Positions 17,689 to 25,812 of a stretch of 64,000 nt of DNA are shown here, piece by piece. The position numbers and the translations under genes are program-made. The notes under the pieces were generated by a model, which had not been told where the DNA came from, did not search any database, and saw nothing but the letters and a program-made list of their open reading frames with translations. Numbering within the stretch: the stretch's first letter is position 1; every line of letters begins with the position of its first letter. This DNA is from an uncultured Acidobacteriota bacterium (lineage in GTDB: Bacteria > Acidobacteriota > Terriglobia > Bryobacterales > Bryobacteraceae): contig CAADGY010000231.1 of the NCBI GenBank assembly GCA_900696665.1, positions 1 to 64,000 of the forward strand, in the 5' to 3' direction.

Positions 17689-19237
17689 TTTTGTTGTTTG
17701 TTATAAGAGAGTGCCGCTGAAACGCGGTATCTTTTGTGGGGAAATCGCCCCTGAAATGCGCGCCCCGGCTCTCCTGCCGCGCCAGCGCGCAGCGGGCGAT
17801 GAGAAGCGTCACAGTCTGCATATTTCTGGTCTCGTAATGGGCACGCACGGCGTCCTTCCGGGGGACACTGCCGGCGGCCAAAAGTTCAGCGCAAGCCTGC
17901 TCCAGTCCTCTGCGGCAGCGGATAATACCGCAGCGCTCCGAAGCAATGCCACGCAGCCTGTCTTCACTCAGAGCCGGGAAACTGCACTCCTCCGGAATTT
18001 CACCCATCCGGATCTCTTCATCCGCCAGAGCGCGCATTGTCTTGCCCGCGCGCGCGCCAAAAACCAGGCCTTCCAGAAGAGAGTTGCTGGCCAGCCGGTT
18101 GGCGCCGTGAACACCCGTACAGGCGACTTCCCCCGCCGCGAACAGTCTGCGTAAACTGGTCTGTCCATTCAGATCCGTGCGTACTCCGCCCATGGCGTAA
18201 TGCGCCGCGGGATGCACCGGCGCCGGCTCTTTCGAGATGTCGACACCGTGGTGCAGGCACGTTTCGTAGATGCGTGGAAAGCGCTTGCGCACAAACGCGG
18301 CATCCAGATGAGTTAAATCCAAAAAGACGTGCGGCGCGCCCGTTTTTCCGATTACGGAGATGATGGAGCGCGATACAACGTCGCGCGGCGCAAGCTCGGC
18401 CATAGGATGATACTGTTCCATGAACCGTTCACCTGCCGCGTTCCGCAAATATGCGCCTTCACCGCGCAGCGCTTCGGACAGAAGAAATCTCGGCGCGCCC
18501 TCGACGTGCAGAGCCGTGGGGTGAAACTGAACGAATTCGATGTCGCTGATCTCCGCACCCGCGCGGTAGGCGGTTGCCACGCCGTCTCCCGTGGCGACAT
18601 CGGGATTTGTCGTGTCGCGGTAGAGCCGCCCCAACCCGCCGGTGGCCAGCAGAACCGCCCGCGCCGCGATTGCAACGGACTGTTTCGCGGCTTGATCACA
18701 GGCTACGGCGCCTACCACCTCCCGGTCTCGAACCAGCAGATCGGTAATGGCGGAGAAGCTGCGGAACGTGATGTTCTCGAGAGAGGCTGCCTTCTGGTAT
18801 AACGTCCGGGATATCTCGCGCCCCGTGGAATCTCCGTGCGCATGCAGCACGCGGCTGCGGCTGTGAGCCCCCTCGCGGGCGAACGCCAGCCGCGAACCTT
18901 CGCGGTCAAACTCAGCACCCCATTCGATCAGGCGTTGGATGGAAGCGGGTCCTTCCTCCACCAGGATTCGCACCGCACTGCGGTCGCACAGGCCATCTCC
19001 AGCAGCGATGGTGTCCTGCTCGTGTAGTTCCACCTCGTCATCGTCGCTTAAGGCCGCGGCGATACCACCTTGCGCATATTCCGATGAAGATTCCCGAAGG
19101 CTGTCCTTGGCGACGACGAGCACCTTGCCCACCGGTGCCAGTTCAATCGCCGCCATGAGTCCGGCGACACCCGCTCCAACCACCAGGAAATCGTATGTAA
19201 TGTGTTCGACTGTCGGTCCGATGTTCCCATGGTACAA
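17669..19237 (-). CDS. nadB: L-aspartate oxidase
   Basis: A 522-residue flavoprotein of full NadB length that oxidises L-aspartate to iminoaspartate, the first step of de novo NAD synthesis. The FAD-binding VVGAGVAGLMAA is at the start, followed by the succinate-dehydrogenase-like SSSEYAQGGIAAAL, HAHGDSTGREI, EFVQFHPTAL and HPAAHYAMGG, and the C-terminal GEVACTGVHGANRLASNSL. No ATG is in frame near the N-terminus: the only start before an upstream stop is TTG at 19237, with GGAAGG about 11 bases upstream. It is divergent from aroB, whose ATG is 7 bases away. nadA and nadC are not in the window. Confidence 0.94.
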   Translation of the reverse strand: MYHGNIGPTVEHITYDFLVVGAGVAGLMAAIELAPVGKVLVVAKDSLRESSSEYAQGGIAAALSDDDEVELHEQDTIAAGDGLCDRSAVRILVEEGPASIQRLIEWGAEFDREGSRLAFAREGAHSRSRVLHAHGDSTGREISRTLYQKAASLENITFRSFSAITDLLVRDREVVGAVACDQAAKQSVAIAARAVLLATGGLGRLYRDTTNPDVATGDGVATAYRAGAEISDIEFVQFHPTALHVEGAPRFLLSEALRGEGAYLRNAAGERFMEQYHPMAELAPRDVVSRSIISVIGKTGAPHVFLDLTHLDAAFVRKRFPRIYETCLHHGVDISKEPAPVHPAAHYAMGGVRTDLNGQTSLRRLFAAGEVACTGVHGANRLASNSLLEGLVFGARAGKTMRALADEEIRMGEIPEECSFPALSEDRLRGIASERCGIIRCRRGLEQACAELLAAGSVPRKDAVRAHYETRNMQTVTLLIARCALARQESRGAHFRGDFPTKDTAFQRHSLITNNKNEVEFV

Positions 19238-19244
19238 CTTTCAT

Positions 19245-20318
19245 ATGCCTTCCTATGTTGTTGAGACCCCTCAGCAGCGATACTTTGCCAAAGTCGAGCG
19301 TGGCATTCTTTCCCGGGTGCCGTATTACGTGCCGGATTCCGCGGGGAGAATTTTCATCATCACTACGCGCGACGTGTGGGACTTGTATGGCGGAAGGCTG
19401 CGCCGTGGATTGACAGACCGGGCGCATGAGGTTCTGTTCTTTCCCGGTGGAGAACAGAATAAGCGCCTTGCCGCCGTCGAGACGCTCGCCGAAGAGATGA
19501 TCGCCGCCGGCGGCGACCGCTCCAGCATCGTGGTGGCGTTTGGCGGCGGTATCGTGAATGACGTTGGCGGTTTTGTCGCGTCGATCTTCATGCGCGGCAT
19601 ACCGGTGATTCAGGTGCCAACAACACTCCTGGCCCAGGTGGATGCCGCGGTCGGTGGAAAAACCGGTGTCAACCTCGCCTCGGGAAAAAATCTGGTTGGC
19701 CGGTTCCATCAACCGCACTGTGTTCTGATCGATCCCGACGTGCTCGCCAGCCTGCCGGAACGCGAGTATCGCGCCGGTATCTACGAAGTGATCAAGTGCG
19801 GTGTGATACGCAGTTCCTGGCTGTTCAACCTGATGTCCGAAGAGGCGAAATCCATTCTGGCGCACGAGCCGCGGGTTGTGGAATCGATGATTGCCGAATG
19901 TGTCCGCATCAAAGCCGAAGTGGTGTCGGCCGACGAGAAAGAAGGCGACCTGCGACGCATCCTGAACTTTGGACACACGGTCGGCCATGCCCTTGAGGCG
20001 GAGACAGGCTATACGCAATTCCTGCACGGGGAGGCTGTGGCCTTCGGCATGAACGCGGCCGTTCATCTGGCCAACCTGCTGGATATGCTTTCCCCGGACG
20101 AATGTCTGTCGGTATTGGAGACGGTGCGCCTCTACGGACCGATTCCGTCCCTTCGTGGAATCTCTGCCGATGCCCTGGTTGCACGTTTGCAGCAGGACAA
20201 GAAGACGGTGAAAGGGAGAGTTCATTTTGTGTTGCCGGAAAAGATCGGCAGAGTGCGGGTGGTGAGCGGCGTCGATGAGGAATTGGTGCTTTCCGCCGTG
20301 CAGTCCGCTCTGAAATGA
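19245..20318 (+). CDS. aroB: 3-dehydroquinate synthase
   Basis: A 357-residue AroB, which converts DAHP to 3-dehydroquinate in the shikimate pathway. The NAD-binding region FGGGIVNDVGGFVASIFMRG, the VPTTLLAQVDAAVGGKTGVN block and the metal ligands in EVIKCGVI and LNFGHTVGHALE are all present. ATG at 19245 matches usual AroB N-termini; an in-frame ATG at 19221 would extend it eight residues into the divergent nadB gene. No strong ribosome-binding site precedes either, so the start is a little uncertain. The stop shares ATGA with the downstream methyltransferase gene. Confidence 0.95.
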   Translation: MPSYVVETPQQRYFAKVERGILSRVPYYVPDSAGRIFIITTRDVWDLYGGRLRRGLTDRAHEVLFFPGGEQNKRLAAVETLAEEMIAAGGDRSSIVVAFGGGIVNDVGGFVASIFMRGIPVIQVPTTLLAQVDAAVGGKTGVNLASGKNLVGRFHQPHCVLIDPDVLASLPEREYRAGIYEVIKCGVIRSSWLFNLMSEEAKSILAHEPRVVESMIAECVRIKAEVVSADEKEGDLRRILNFGHTVGHALEAETGYTQFLHGEAVAFGMNAAVHLANLLDMLSPDECLSVLETVRLYGPIPSLRGISADALVARLQQDKKTVKGRVHFVLPEKIGRVRVVSGVDEELVLSAVQSALK

Positions 20319-21106
20319 ACCGTGGAACCACACCTCCCGGTGTCTCCGGAGAGGAACAGGCGGCGAGCTGGGTTCGCGGTATGTTCAACCGTGTCGCGCC
20401 CCGTTACGATCTTCTCAACCACCTGCTCTCGTTTCAGATGGACCGTTGGTGGCGCGCGCAAACCGTGAACCGGCTGCACCCGCCGCTCCGCCGCCCGAAC
20501 GTGCGCGTACTGGATATTTGCTGTGGCACCGGAGATCTCACCATCGCCCTCGCCAACAAACATCGCGGCGAAGTGTTTGGCAGCGATTTTTCCTTCCCGA
20601 TGCTGTCGGAAGCCGCGCGCAAAGTGAAGCGGACAGGGACGCGGGCGGCGCTCTTCGAGGCGGACGCGTTGTCGCTTCCGCTACGCGATGCCTCGCTCGA
20701 CGTGATTGCCGTGGCCTTCGGTTTTCGCAATCTGGCCAATTACCAGCGCGGGCTTGCCGAAATGCGGCGGGTGCTGAAGCCGGGCGGAGTGGCCGCGATT
20801 CTCGAATTCTCAACTCCGCCGAATGCAGTGTTCCGCGCCTTCTACAACTTGTATTCGCGGAAGATTCTGCCGGCTGTGGGAGGCCTGATTTCCGGATCCA
20901 GGGACGCCTACCGTTACTTGCCGGAATCGGTCCGGAAGTTCCCCGGCGCGGAAACGCTGGCGCGGCAAATGGAGGAAGCGGGTTTTGATTCCGTTCAGTT
21001 CCTGCGCCTGACGGGAGGCATTGTCGCGCTGCACACCGGAGTTCGATCAGCCACTTCCGATCATTCCGGCGGCCAGCTCACGCAGCCGGTCGAGAGTTTG
21101 GGTTAG
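20315..21106 (+). CDS. ubiE: Demethylmenaquinone/ubiquinone C-methyltransferase
   Basis: A 263-residue UbiE/MenG methyltransferase. The start of the fold (MFNRVAPRYDLLNHLLSF) is the family signature 1, VLDICCGTGDLTIALA binds SAM, and AFGFRNLANYQRGLAEM plus RVLKPGG follow as expected. It adds the final ring methyl of menaquinone, or ubiquinone in organisms that make it; menaquinone is more likely in Acidobacteria. It is coupled to aroB by a four-base overlap, a sensible pairing because chorismate feeds quinone synthesis. The last 20 residues run past the usual family end and overlap the convergent decarboxylase gene by 60 bases. Confidence 0.93.
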   Translation: MNRGTTPPGVSGEEQAASWVRGMFNRVAPRYDLLNHLLSFQMDRWWRAQTVNRLHPPLRRPNVRVLDICCGTGDLTIALANKHRGEVFGSDFSFPMLSEAARKVKRTGTRAALFEADALSLPLRDASLDVIAVAFGFRNLANYQRGLAEMRRVLKPGGVAAILEFSTPPNAVFRAFYNLYSRKILPAVGGLISGSRDAYRYLPESVRKFPGAETLARQMEEAGFDSVQFLRLTGGIVALHTGVRSATSDHSGGQLTQPVESLG

Positions 21107-22459
21107 ATCCGCTTCGCACGTCCTGGGATTGATCGTGCAGAGCCGGAGCACGGTTTCGCCACGCAGCACCGTAGACGTCAGAAACGCCAGCCCGCCGGCC
21201 GCCATTCCATCCACCAGCCGGCGGTAGAACTCCTGGTCAGCCGCACGGCTGTGCCGGAACGTGACAACTCCCATTTGTGCGGGAGTGACAATCTCGAAAT
21301 CGTGCGTCTTTCGTATTTCCGCTTCAGCCGCCTCGGCCAGTTCAAAGCCTCTGACGACGGCCTTGCGCATTGCCTCCAGCCCGAAATACTTGATCGTCAT
21401 CCACAGCTTCAGCGCGCGAAAACCGCGTGTAAGCTGAATGCCACGATCGCCGAAATTTACATCCTCGGCGCCGCGGTGGATGTCGGCGAGGTATTCCGGC
21501 AGAACGCGAAACGTGCCGGCCAACAAGGCCCCCTGGCGAACAAGCACGCAACCGCTTTCAAAGGGCTGGAAAAGCCATTTGTGAGGATCGAGCGAGAGCG
21601 AATCGGCGCTCTCCAGCCCCTCGAGCAGCGCGCGTCCCCGTTCGCAAAGAACCGCCGCCGCGCCGTATGCTCCATCGACATGCAGCCAGAGATTTTCGTC
21701 CCGGCAGAAACGGGAAAGCTCCGCCAGCGGATCGACAGCACCCGTATTGGTTGTGCCGGCGTTCGCGATCACACAAAACGGGCGTTTGCCAGCGCTACGG
21801 TCACGGGCGGCGGCCGCCGCGAGATCCTCTACACGCAGGCGAAATCTGCCATCCGTTGCCAGCTCAGAGATCTGGCAAGGAAGAAAGCCGAGAACGCGAA
21901 GTGCCCTCCGCACCGAAGCGTGTGTTTGATCACTCAGGTATGCGACTGCGCCGCCGGTGCGATCGTCGAGCATGGCGTGGCGGGCAAGGGCAAGCCCGGT
22001 CAGGTTGGCCATGGAACCACCGCTTACGAAAATTCCGCCGGCGGACTCGGGCATTCCGCAAAGCTGCCGCATCCAATCGATCGTGACCAGCTCCAGCGCG
22101 GCCGCGCCGGCGCCGCTGATCCACGATCCCGCAAAGATGTTGAATCCCGACGCCAGCGCGTCCGCCATGGCGCCGATAAAATTCGAGGGCGATGGCACAA
22201 AGCCGAAGAAGCGCGGGTGGTCCAGCCGCGAGCAGTTTGAAAAAACATCGTCCAGCACCTGTTGGAGAATCGCGTCCATCGAACAGCCGCACTCCGGCAG
22301 CGGCTCGTGAAGCCGGCGCGACAGCTCCGGCGGTGATTCTTTGTGGGTAGCAGGCTGATCCGGCAGCGTACGGTGCCGCTCGACAATCAGATCGATGATG
22401 CGGTAGCCGATAGCGCGCATCTCTTCCGAATCAAGCTGGAGGTGGCGGTTTGCCGTCAC
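21047..22459 (-). CDS. Pyridoxal-phosphate-dependent decarboxylase (aromatic amino acid/glutamate group II type)
   Basis: A 470-residue group II PLP decarboxylase. FVSGGSMANLTGL near 145 is the phosphate-binding loop, HVDGAYGAAA holds the cofactor-ring aspartate, and SLDPHKWLFQP near 305 carries the Schiff-base lysine. The family includes aromatic-L-amino-acid, tyrosine, histidine and glutamate decarboxylases; the N-terminal domain (DHPRFFGFVPS) is closer to the aromatic amino acid type. The start is GTG at 22459, overlapping the upstream DUF2103 gene by four bases (GTGA). A related but clearly different paralogue is at 47243. The 3' end overlaps the convergent methyltransferase gene by 60 bases. 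Confidence 0.88.
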   Translation of the reverse strand: MTANRHLQLDSEEMRAIGYRIIDLIVERHRTLPDQPATHKESPPELSRRLHEPLPECGCSMDAILQQVLDDVFSNCSRLDHPRFFGFVPSPSNFIGAMADALASGFNIFAGSWISGAGAAALELVTIDWMRQLCGMPESAGGIFVSGGSMANLTGLALARHAMLDDRTGGAVAYLSDQTHASVRRALRVLGFLPCQISELATDGRFRLRVEDLAAAAARDRSAGKRPFCVIANAGTTNTGAVDPLAELSRFCRDENLWLHVDGAYGAAAVLCERGRALLEGLESADSLSLDPHKWLFQPFESGCVLVRQGALLAGTFRVLPEYLADIHRGAEDVNFGDRGIQLTRGFRALKLWMTIKYFGLEAMRKAVVRGFELAEAAEAEIRKTHDFEIVTPAQMGVVTFRHSRAADQEFYRRLVDGMAAGGLAFLTSTVLRGETVLRLCTINPRTCEADLTQTLDRLRELAAGMIGSG

Positions 22460-22752
22460 GGCCGCCTCGCCCGTTCCAGCGCCGCTTCGAGTTCGGACTT
22501 GTCGAGGGCCGTGCTAATAAACAGTTCCTGCCGCGCTCCCGCGCTGAACGCGATGGCTTTCCATCCGTTTTGAACGGGCACGGTGATGTGCACCTGCACT
22601 TCGCCTTTGGCATCCCGGACTTTCCGGATCACGCCCGGAATCACCGCACGCACACCGGGGTTTTCCGCGAGCAGCCGTTCCAGCATCGCACGCACGCCGT
22701 CGATGATGCTGTGCTCTACTTTCAGCTTTCCCTGCGCTTTTCGAAGTCGCAC
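22456..22752 (-). CDS. DUF2103-like small protein
   Basis: A 98-residue soluble protein starting at GTG 22752. The succession VEHSIIDGV, then VRAVIPGVIRKV, VQVHITVPVQNGWKAIAFSAG and RQELFIST fits the DUF2103 family (annotated as putative metal-binding, function unknown), where HS...G, IIPGRI, a G-W/L-KAIAR segment and QE(V/L)FI recur. Assignment is by memory of the pattern, so moderate. It is the first gene of a two-gene transcript with the PLP decarboxylase (four-base overlap) and is divergent from the HAD hydrolase, 29 bases away. Confidence 0.6.
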   Translation of the reverse strand: MRLRKAQGKLKVEHSIIDGVRAMLERLLAENPGVRAVIPGVIRKVRDAKGEVQVHITVPVQNGWKAIAFSAGARQELFISTALDKSELEAALERARRP

Positions 22753-22781
22753 GGCTTTAGTGTACTTTGGGATTTTGTGGC

Positions 22782-23465
22782 ATGCGACAGTCCCTCATCA
22801 TCGATGCGGATGACACGCTCTGGGAAAACAACATCTACTTCGAACGGGCATTTGACGAGTTCGTCGCTTATTTGGACCACTCGAAGCTCAAAGCGGAAGA
22901 GATTCGCACCATCTTTGACGAGATGGAGGCGGTGAACAACAAGACGCGCGGCTACGGATCGCTGAACTTCGGCCGCAATCTGCAACAGTGTTATGAGCAC
23001 TTGTGCGAGCGTGAGTTCTCCGACATCGATCTGGAGAAGGTGATGGATTTCGCGCGTGCGATTATCGACCAGCCGGTGGAGCTGATCGACGGCGTCAAGG
23101 ATACGCTCGATTACCTTGTGACGCGGCACGACCTGACACTATTCACCAAAGGCCATCCCGAGGAACAGAAGCTCAAAATCGACCGTTCGGGGCTGGGAGT
23201 TTACTTCGGCCACACGGCCATTGTGAAGGAGAAGGACAGCGCGTCTTACCGGCGGCTTGTGGCCGAACGCCAGTTGGATCCCGGCGTTACCTGGATGATC
23301 GGGAATTCGCCACGCTCCGACATCAACGCCGCGCTGGAAGCGGGGCTGAACGCCGTCTTTGTGCCCCATGCACGCACCTGGATCCTGGAGAAACAGGCGC
23401 TGCTCGAAGGCCCGGGAAAGCTGCTGAAGCTCGAAAGCTTCCGCGATTTAACACGCCATTTCTAG
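22782..23465 (+). CDS. HAD-family hydrolase
   Basis: A 227-residue haloacid dehalogenase-fold hydrolase with the motifs in order: DADDTLW (nucleophile Asp8 and acid/base Asp10), LTLFTKGHPEEQ (motif II Thr), KEKDSASY (motif III Lys) and IGNSPRSDINAALEAG (motif IV acidic residue). The helical cap between motif I and II is the YjjG/phosphoglycolate phosphatase-like type, so it is probably a small-molecule phosphatase in the cytosol. ATG at 22782 places the motif near the N-terminus as usual. It is divergent from the DUF2103 gene. Confidence 0.85.
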   Translation: MRQSLIIDADDTLWENNIYFERAFDEFVAYLDHSKLKAEEIRTIFDEMEAVNNKTRGYGSLNFGRNLQQCYEHLCEREFSDIDLEKVMDFARAIIDQPVELIDGVKDTLDYLVTRHDLTLFTKGHPEEQKLKIDRSGLGVYFGHTAIVKEKDSASYRRLVAERQLDPGVTWMIGNSPRSDINAALEAGLNAVFVPHARTWILEKQALLEGPGKLLKLESFRDLTRHF

Positions 23466-23733
23466 CGGTCACGGCTCTGAACGGAGCCACGGGCGCGCGC
23501 ACGTGAAAAGCTTCCAGCATTCGGAGAGTCTTAGTGACCGTCGGGATCTGATTTTTCATCCTGTTCGCCCACCTGGTTGGGGCGCATCGTAACACGTCTT
23601 CACCCCCGAGAAACTAATTGTTGCTGGCAATGTTGCCAGCCTCGGGGATCGGCGATAACATTGCACAACTGGGCATGAATTGTTATTACAACTACCGCGA
23701 ATTAGAGGACAGTTCCGTTTTGAGGGTGCTTCA
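23466..23733. other. Non-coding region with dispersed-repeat relative and palindrome
   Basis: The first 40 bases contain a hairpin (GGCTC/GAGCC around 23473-23488) related to dispersed repeat family A. The second half contains the palindrome described separately (23604-23647), and a GAGGG ribosome-binding site sits at 23722-23726 before the GTG start at 23734. No gene was found. Confidence 0.45.
23604..23647. promoter_or_regulatory. Nested palindrome, candidate operator or RNA hairpin upstream of the exported hydrolase gene
   Basis: CCCCGAG (23604-23610) pairs with CTCGGGG (23641-23647), and within it GCTGGCAA (23623-23630) pairs with TTGCCAGC (23633-23640). The inner 18 bases form an almost uninterrupted palindrome of the size used by LacI- or GntR-type repressors. 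It lies 86 bases before the GTG at 23734. No matching regulator gene is adjacent. Confidence 0.45.
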
Positions 23734-25779
23734 GTGAACCGATATCTGGGTATTCCGGTCCTCGCTTTGTCAGTCTGTGTTCCTTTGCTTAACGGCGCGG
23801 TAGCCCGGGTGGAACTCGTGTCGAAAACTCCGGTGCTCAACGGCAAACCTTTCGGCCGCACCGGGCCGTATCAGTGCCTTTCGGGAAGAATCTACTTCAC
23901 AGCCGATCCCGGACTAAGCGCAAACCGCCGCATCACCGATATCGATTACGCCCCTCGAAACAAGGCAGGTTTGGTTGAGTACTCGGCAGATTTTTACGCT
24001 CTGGTTCCGGAAGACCCGGCAAAGGGGAATGGCACTCTCCTGTATGAGGTGCCCAATCGAGGGCGCAAGACGCTGCTCAACTTCTTCAATCGCGGTAAGG
24101 GTTCCATTTCGCTTCATCCCCGCAAACCGCTACACTACGGCGACGGCCTTCTGATGGAGCAAGGCTTTTCACTCTTCTGGATGGGCTGGCAATGGGACGT
24201 GCCGGCTGAGGAAGATCTGCTTCGCTTTTTCGTTCCCATCGCCCGGAAGGGCGGACAGCCCATTACTGGAATTGTGCGTTCGGATTTCGTACCCGAAGAG
24301 CGTGTAACCACAATTCATCTGGCGGACCGCACGCACACTGCTTACAAGGTATTGGACCCGTCCGATCCTTCGAACCAGCTAACGGTTCGCGATGCCGCTT
24401 ATGGTCCTCGCCAGGTGATTCCGCGCGCGCGCTGGCAGTTTGCGACGGAAGAGAACGGACGTGCCGTGCCCTCTCGGACGCACGTGTACATGAAGGACTG
24501 CTTCGAGGCGGGAAGGATTTACGAAATCGTGTACCGCTCTCAGGATCCGCCGCTTGCCGGTCTGGGTCTGGCCGCCACGCGCGACCTGATTTCCTTTCTG
24601 AAGTACGGTGGCGCTTCCACGGACGGTCCACTCGATGGGTTTCACCGCCATATCAAGCGCTCCATAGGTTTCGGCTCCTCACAGTCGGGGCGCTTCCTGC
24701 GCAAGTTCCTTTACGATGGCTTCAATAGCGATGAGCAGGACCGGCAGGTGTTTGACGGGGTATGGGCGCACGTTGCCGGGGGCGGGCGCGGCAGTTTCAA
24801 CCACCGGTTTGCACAGCCTTCGCGAGATGCCCGTCCTTACTTCAACTTCCTTTATCCCACCGACATTTTTCCCTTTAGCGACACCGATCAGCTCGATCGC
24901 GAAACTCAGATTACGGATGGCATCCTGAAGCGCGCACGCGCTCAGAATGCAGTGCCGAGGATCTTCTACACAAACAGTTCTTACGAGTACTACGGGCGGT
25001 CCGCCTCTCTCATTCACACCAGCCTTGACGGTACTGAGGACATTCCTCCTTCACCCCTGACTCGAATCTATCTGATCGCCGGCGCACAGCATGGCCCCGG
25101 CGCTTTTCCTCCGGGGCGGGCAAAGACGAGCTACCCGCACAACGCGAATGACTTTAGTTGGTCGATGCGTGCGCTCTTAATCGCCATGAATCGCTGGATC
25201 AGCACCGAAGAAGAGCCGCCGCCGTCGCGTTACCCCACGGTTCGAGCCGGGCAACTGGTTCCGCTCGAATCGCTGAGGTTCCCGGCTATTCCCGGCGTTC
25301 GCCCACCGCTTCGGATACAGATCCCAAGACGCTTCGACTACGGTCCTGATTTCCGGGAGAAGGGGGTTGTCTCAATCGAGCCGCCGAAAGCCGGAAAAGC
25401 GTATGGAATGCGTCTTCCACAAGTAGATTCCGACGGAAACGAGACATCCGGAATACGGCTGCCGGCAATCGAAGTCCCGTTGGCGACCTACACCGGCTGG
25501 AACTTCCGCTCCGCGGCTATCGGAGCGCCAGACGAGTTGTTCAGCATGATTGGTTCTACGTTCGTATTCCCACGAACAGCCGCGGAACGCAAGGCCAGCG
25601 GCGACCCCCGGCTCTCCATTGCCGAGCGATATCCGAATCGCGCCGGCTTCCTCCACAAGATCTCCCAGTCCGCGAAAAAGCTTGCTGCCGGGCGGCTGGT
25701 GCTTGAAGCGGACATTCCCCTGATTGCACAGGAGGCCGGTAAGCAGTGGGATTACTGGATGACACCGGCACATCCTTGA
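23734..25779 (+). CDS. Exported alpha/beta hydrolase domain-containing protein (Abhydrolase_10 type)
   Basis: A 681-residue exported protein with a signal peptide at 1-26. The segment RTGPYQCLSGRIYFTADP and the following NRRITDIDYAPRNKAGLVEY and LLYEVPNRGRKTLL match the large alpha/beta-hydrolase-domain family PF20091. A nucleophile-elbow-like GSSQSGRFLRKF lies near residue 315. Substrate and role are unknown for the family. GTG at 23734 is chosen because GAGGG lies 7 bases upstream and the signal peptide begins there. A Tat-type protein gene follows 33 bases downstream, probably in the same transcript. Confidence 0.82.
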   Translation: MNRYLGIPVLALSVCVPLLNGAVARVELVSKTPVLNGKPFGRTGPYQCLSGRIYFTADPGLSANRRITDIDYAPRNKAGLVEYSADFYALVPEDPAKGNGTLLYEVPNRGRKTLLNFFNRGKGSISLHPRKPLHYGDGLLMEQGFSLFWMGWQWDVPAEEDLLRFFVPIARKGGQPITGIVRSDFVPEERVTTIHLADRTHTAYKVLDPSDPSNQLTVRDAAYGPRQVIPRARWQFATEENGRAVPSRTHVYMKDCFEAGRIYEIVYRSQDPPLAGLGLAATRDLISFLKYGGASTDGPLDGFHRHIKRSIGFGSSQSGRFLRKFLYDGFNSDEQDRQVFDGVWAHVAGGGRGSFNHRFAQPSRDARPYFNFLYPTDIFPFSDTDQLDRETQITDGILKRARAQNAVPRIFYTNSSYEYYGRSASLIHTSLDGTEDIPPSPLTRIYLIAGAQHGPGAFPPGRAKTSYPHNANDFSWSMRALLIAMNRWISTEEEPPPSRYPTVRAGQLVPLESLRFPAIPGVRPPLRIQIPRRFDYGPDFREKGVVSIEPPKAGKAYGMRLPQVDSDGNETSGIRLPAIEVPLATYTGWNFRSAAIGAPDELFSMIGSTFVFPRTAAERKASGDPRLSIAERYPNRAGFLHKISQSAKKLAAGRLVLEADIPLIAQEAGKQWDYWMTPAHP

Positions 25780-25812
25780 AAAGAAGTGTCTAACAGAAGA
25801 TTTGGGTAGCCC

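Noticed and set aside
19143-20333. Long minus-strand frame opposite aroB
   Set aside because: aroB has all family motifs; the antisense frame shows none and has a composition typical of a shadow frame.
23466-23733. Riboswitch upstream of the exported hydrolase
   Set aside because: The palindrome looks like a protein-binding site; no known riboswitch core could be recognised and the gene function gives no ligand.
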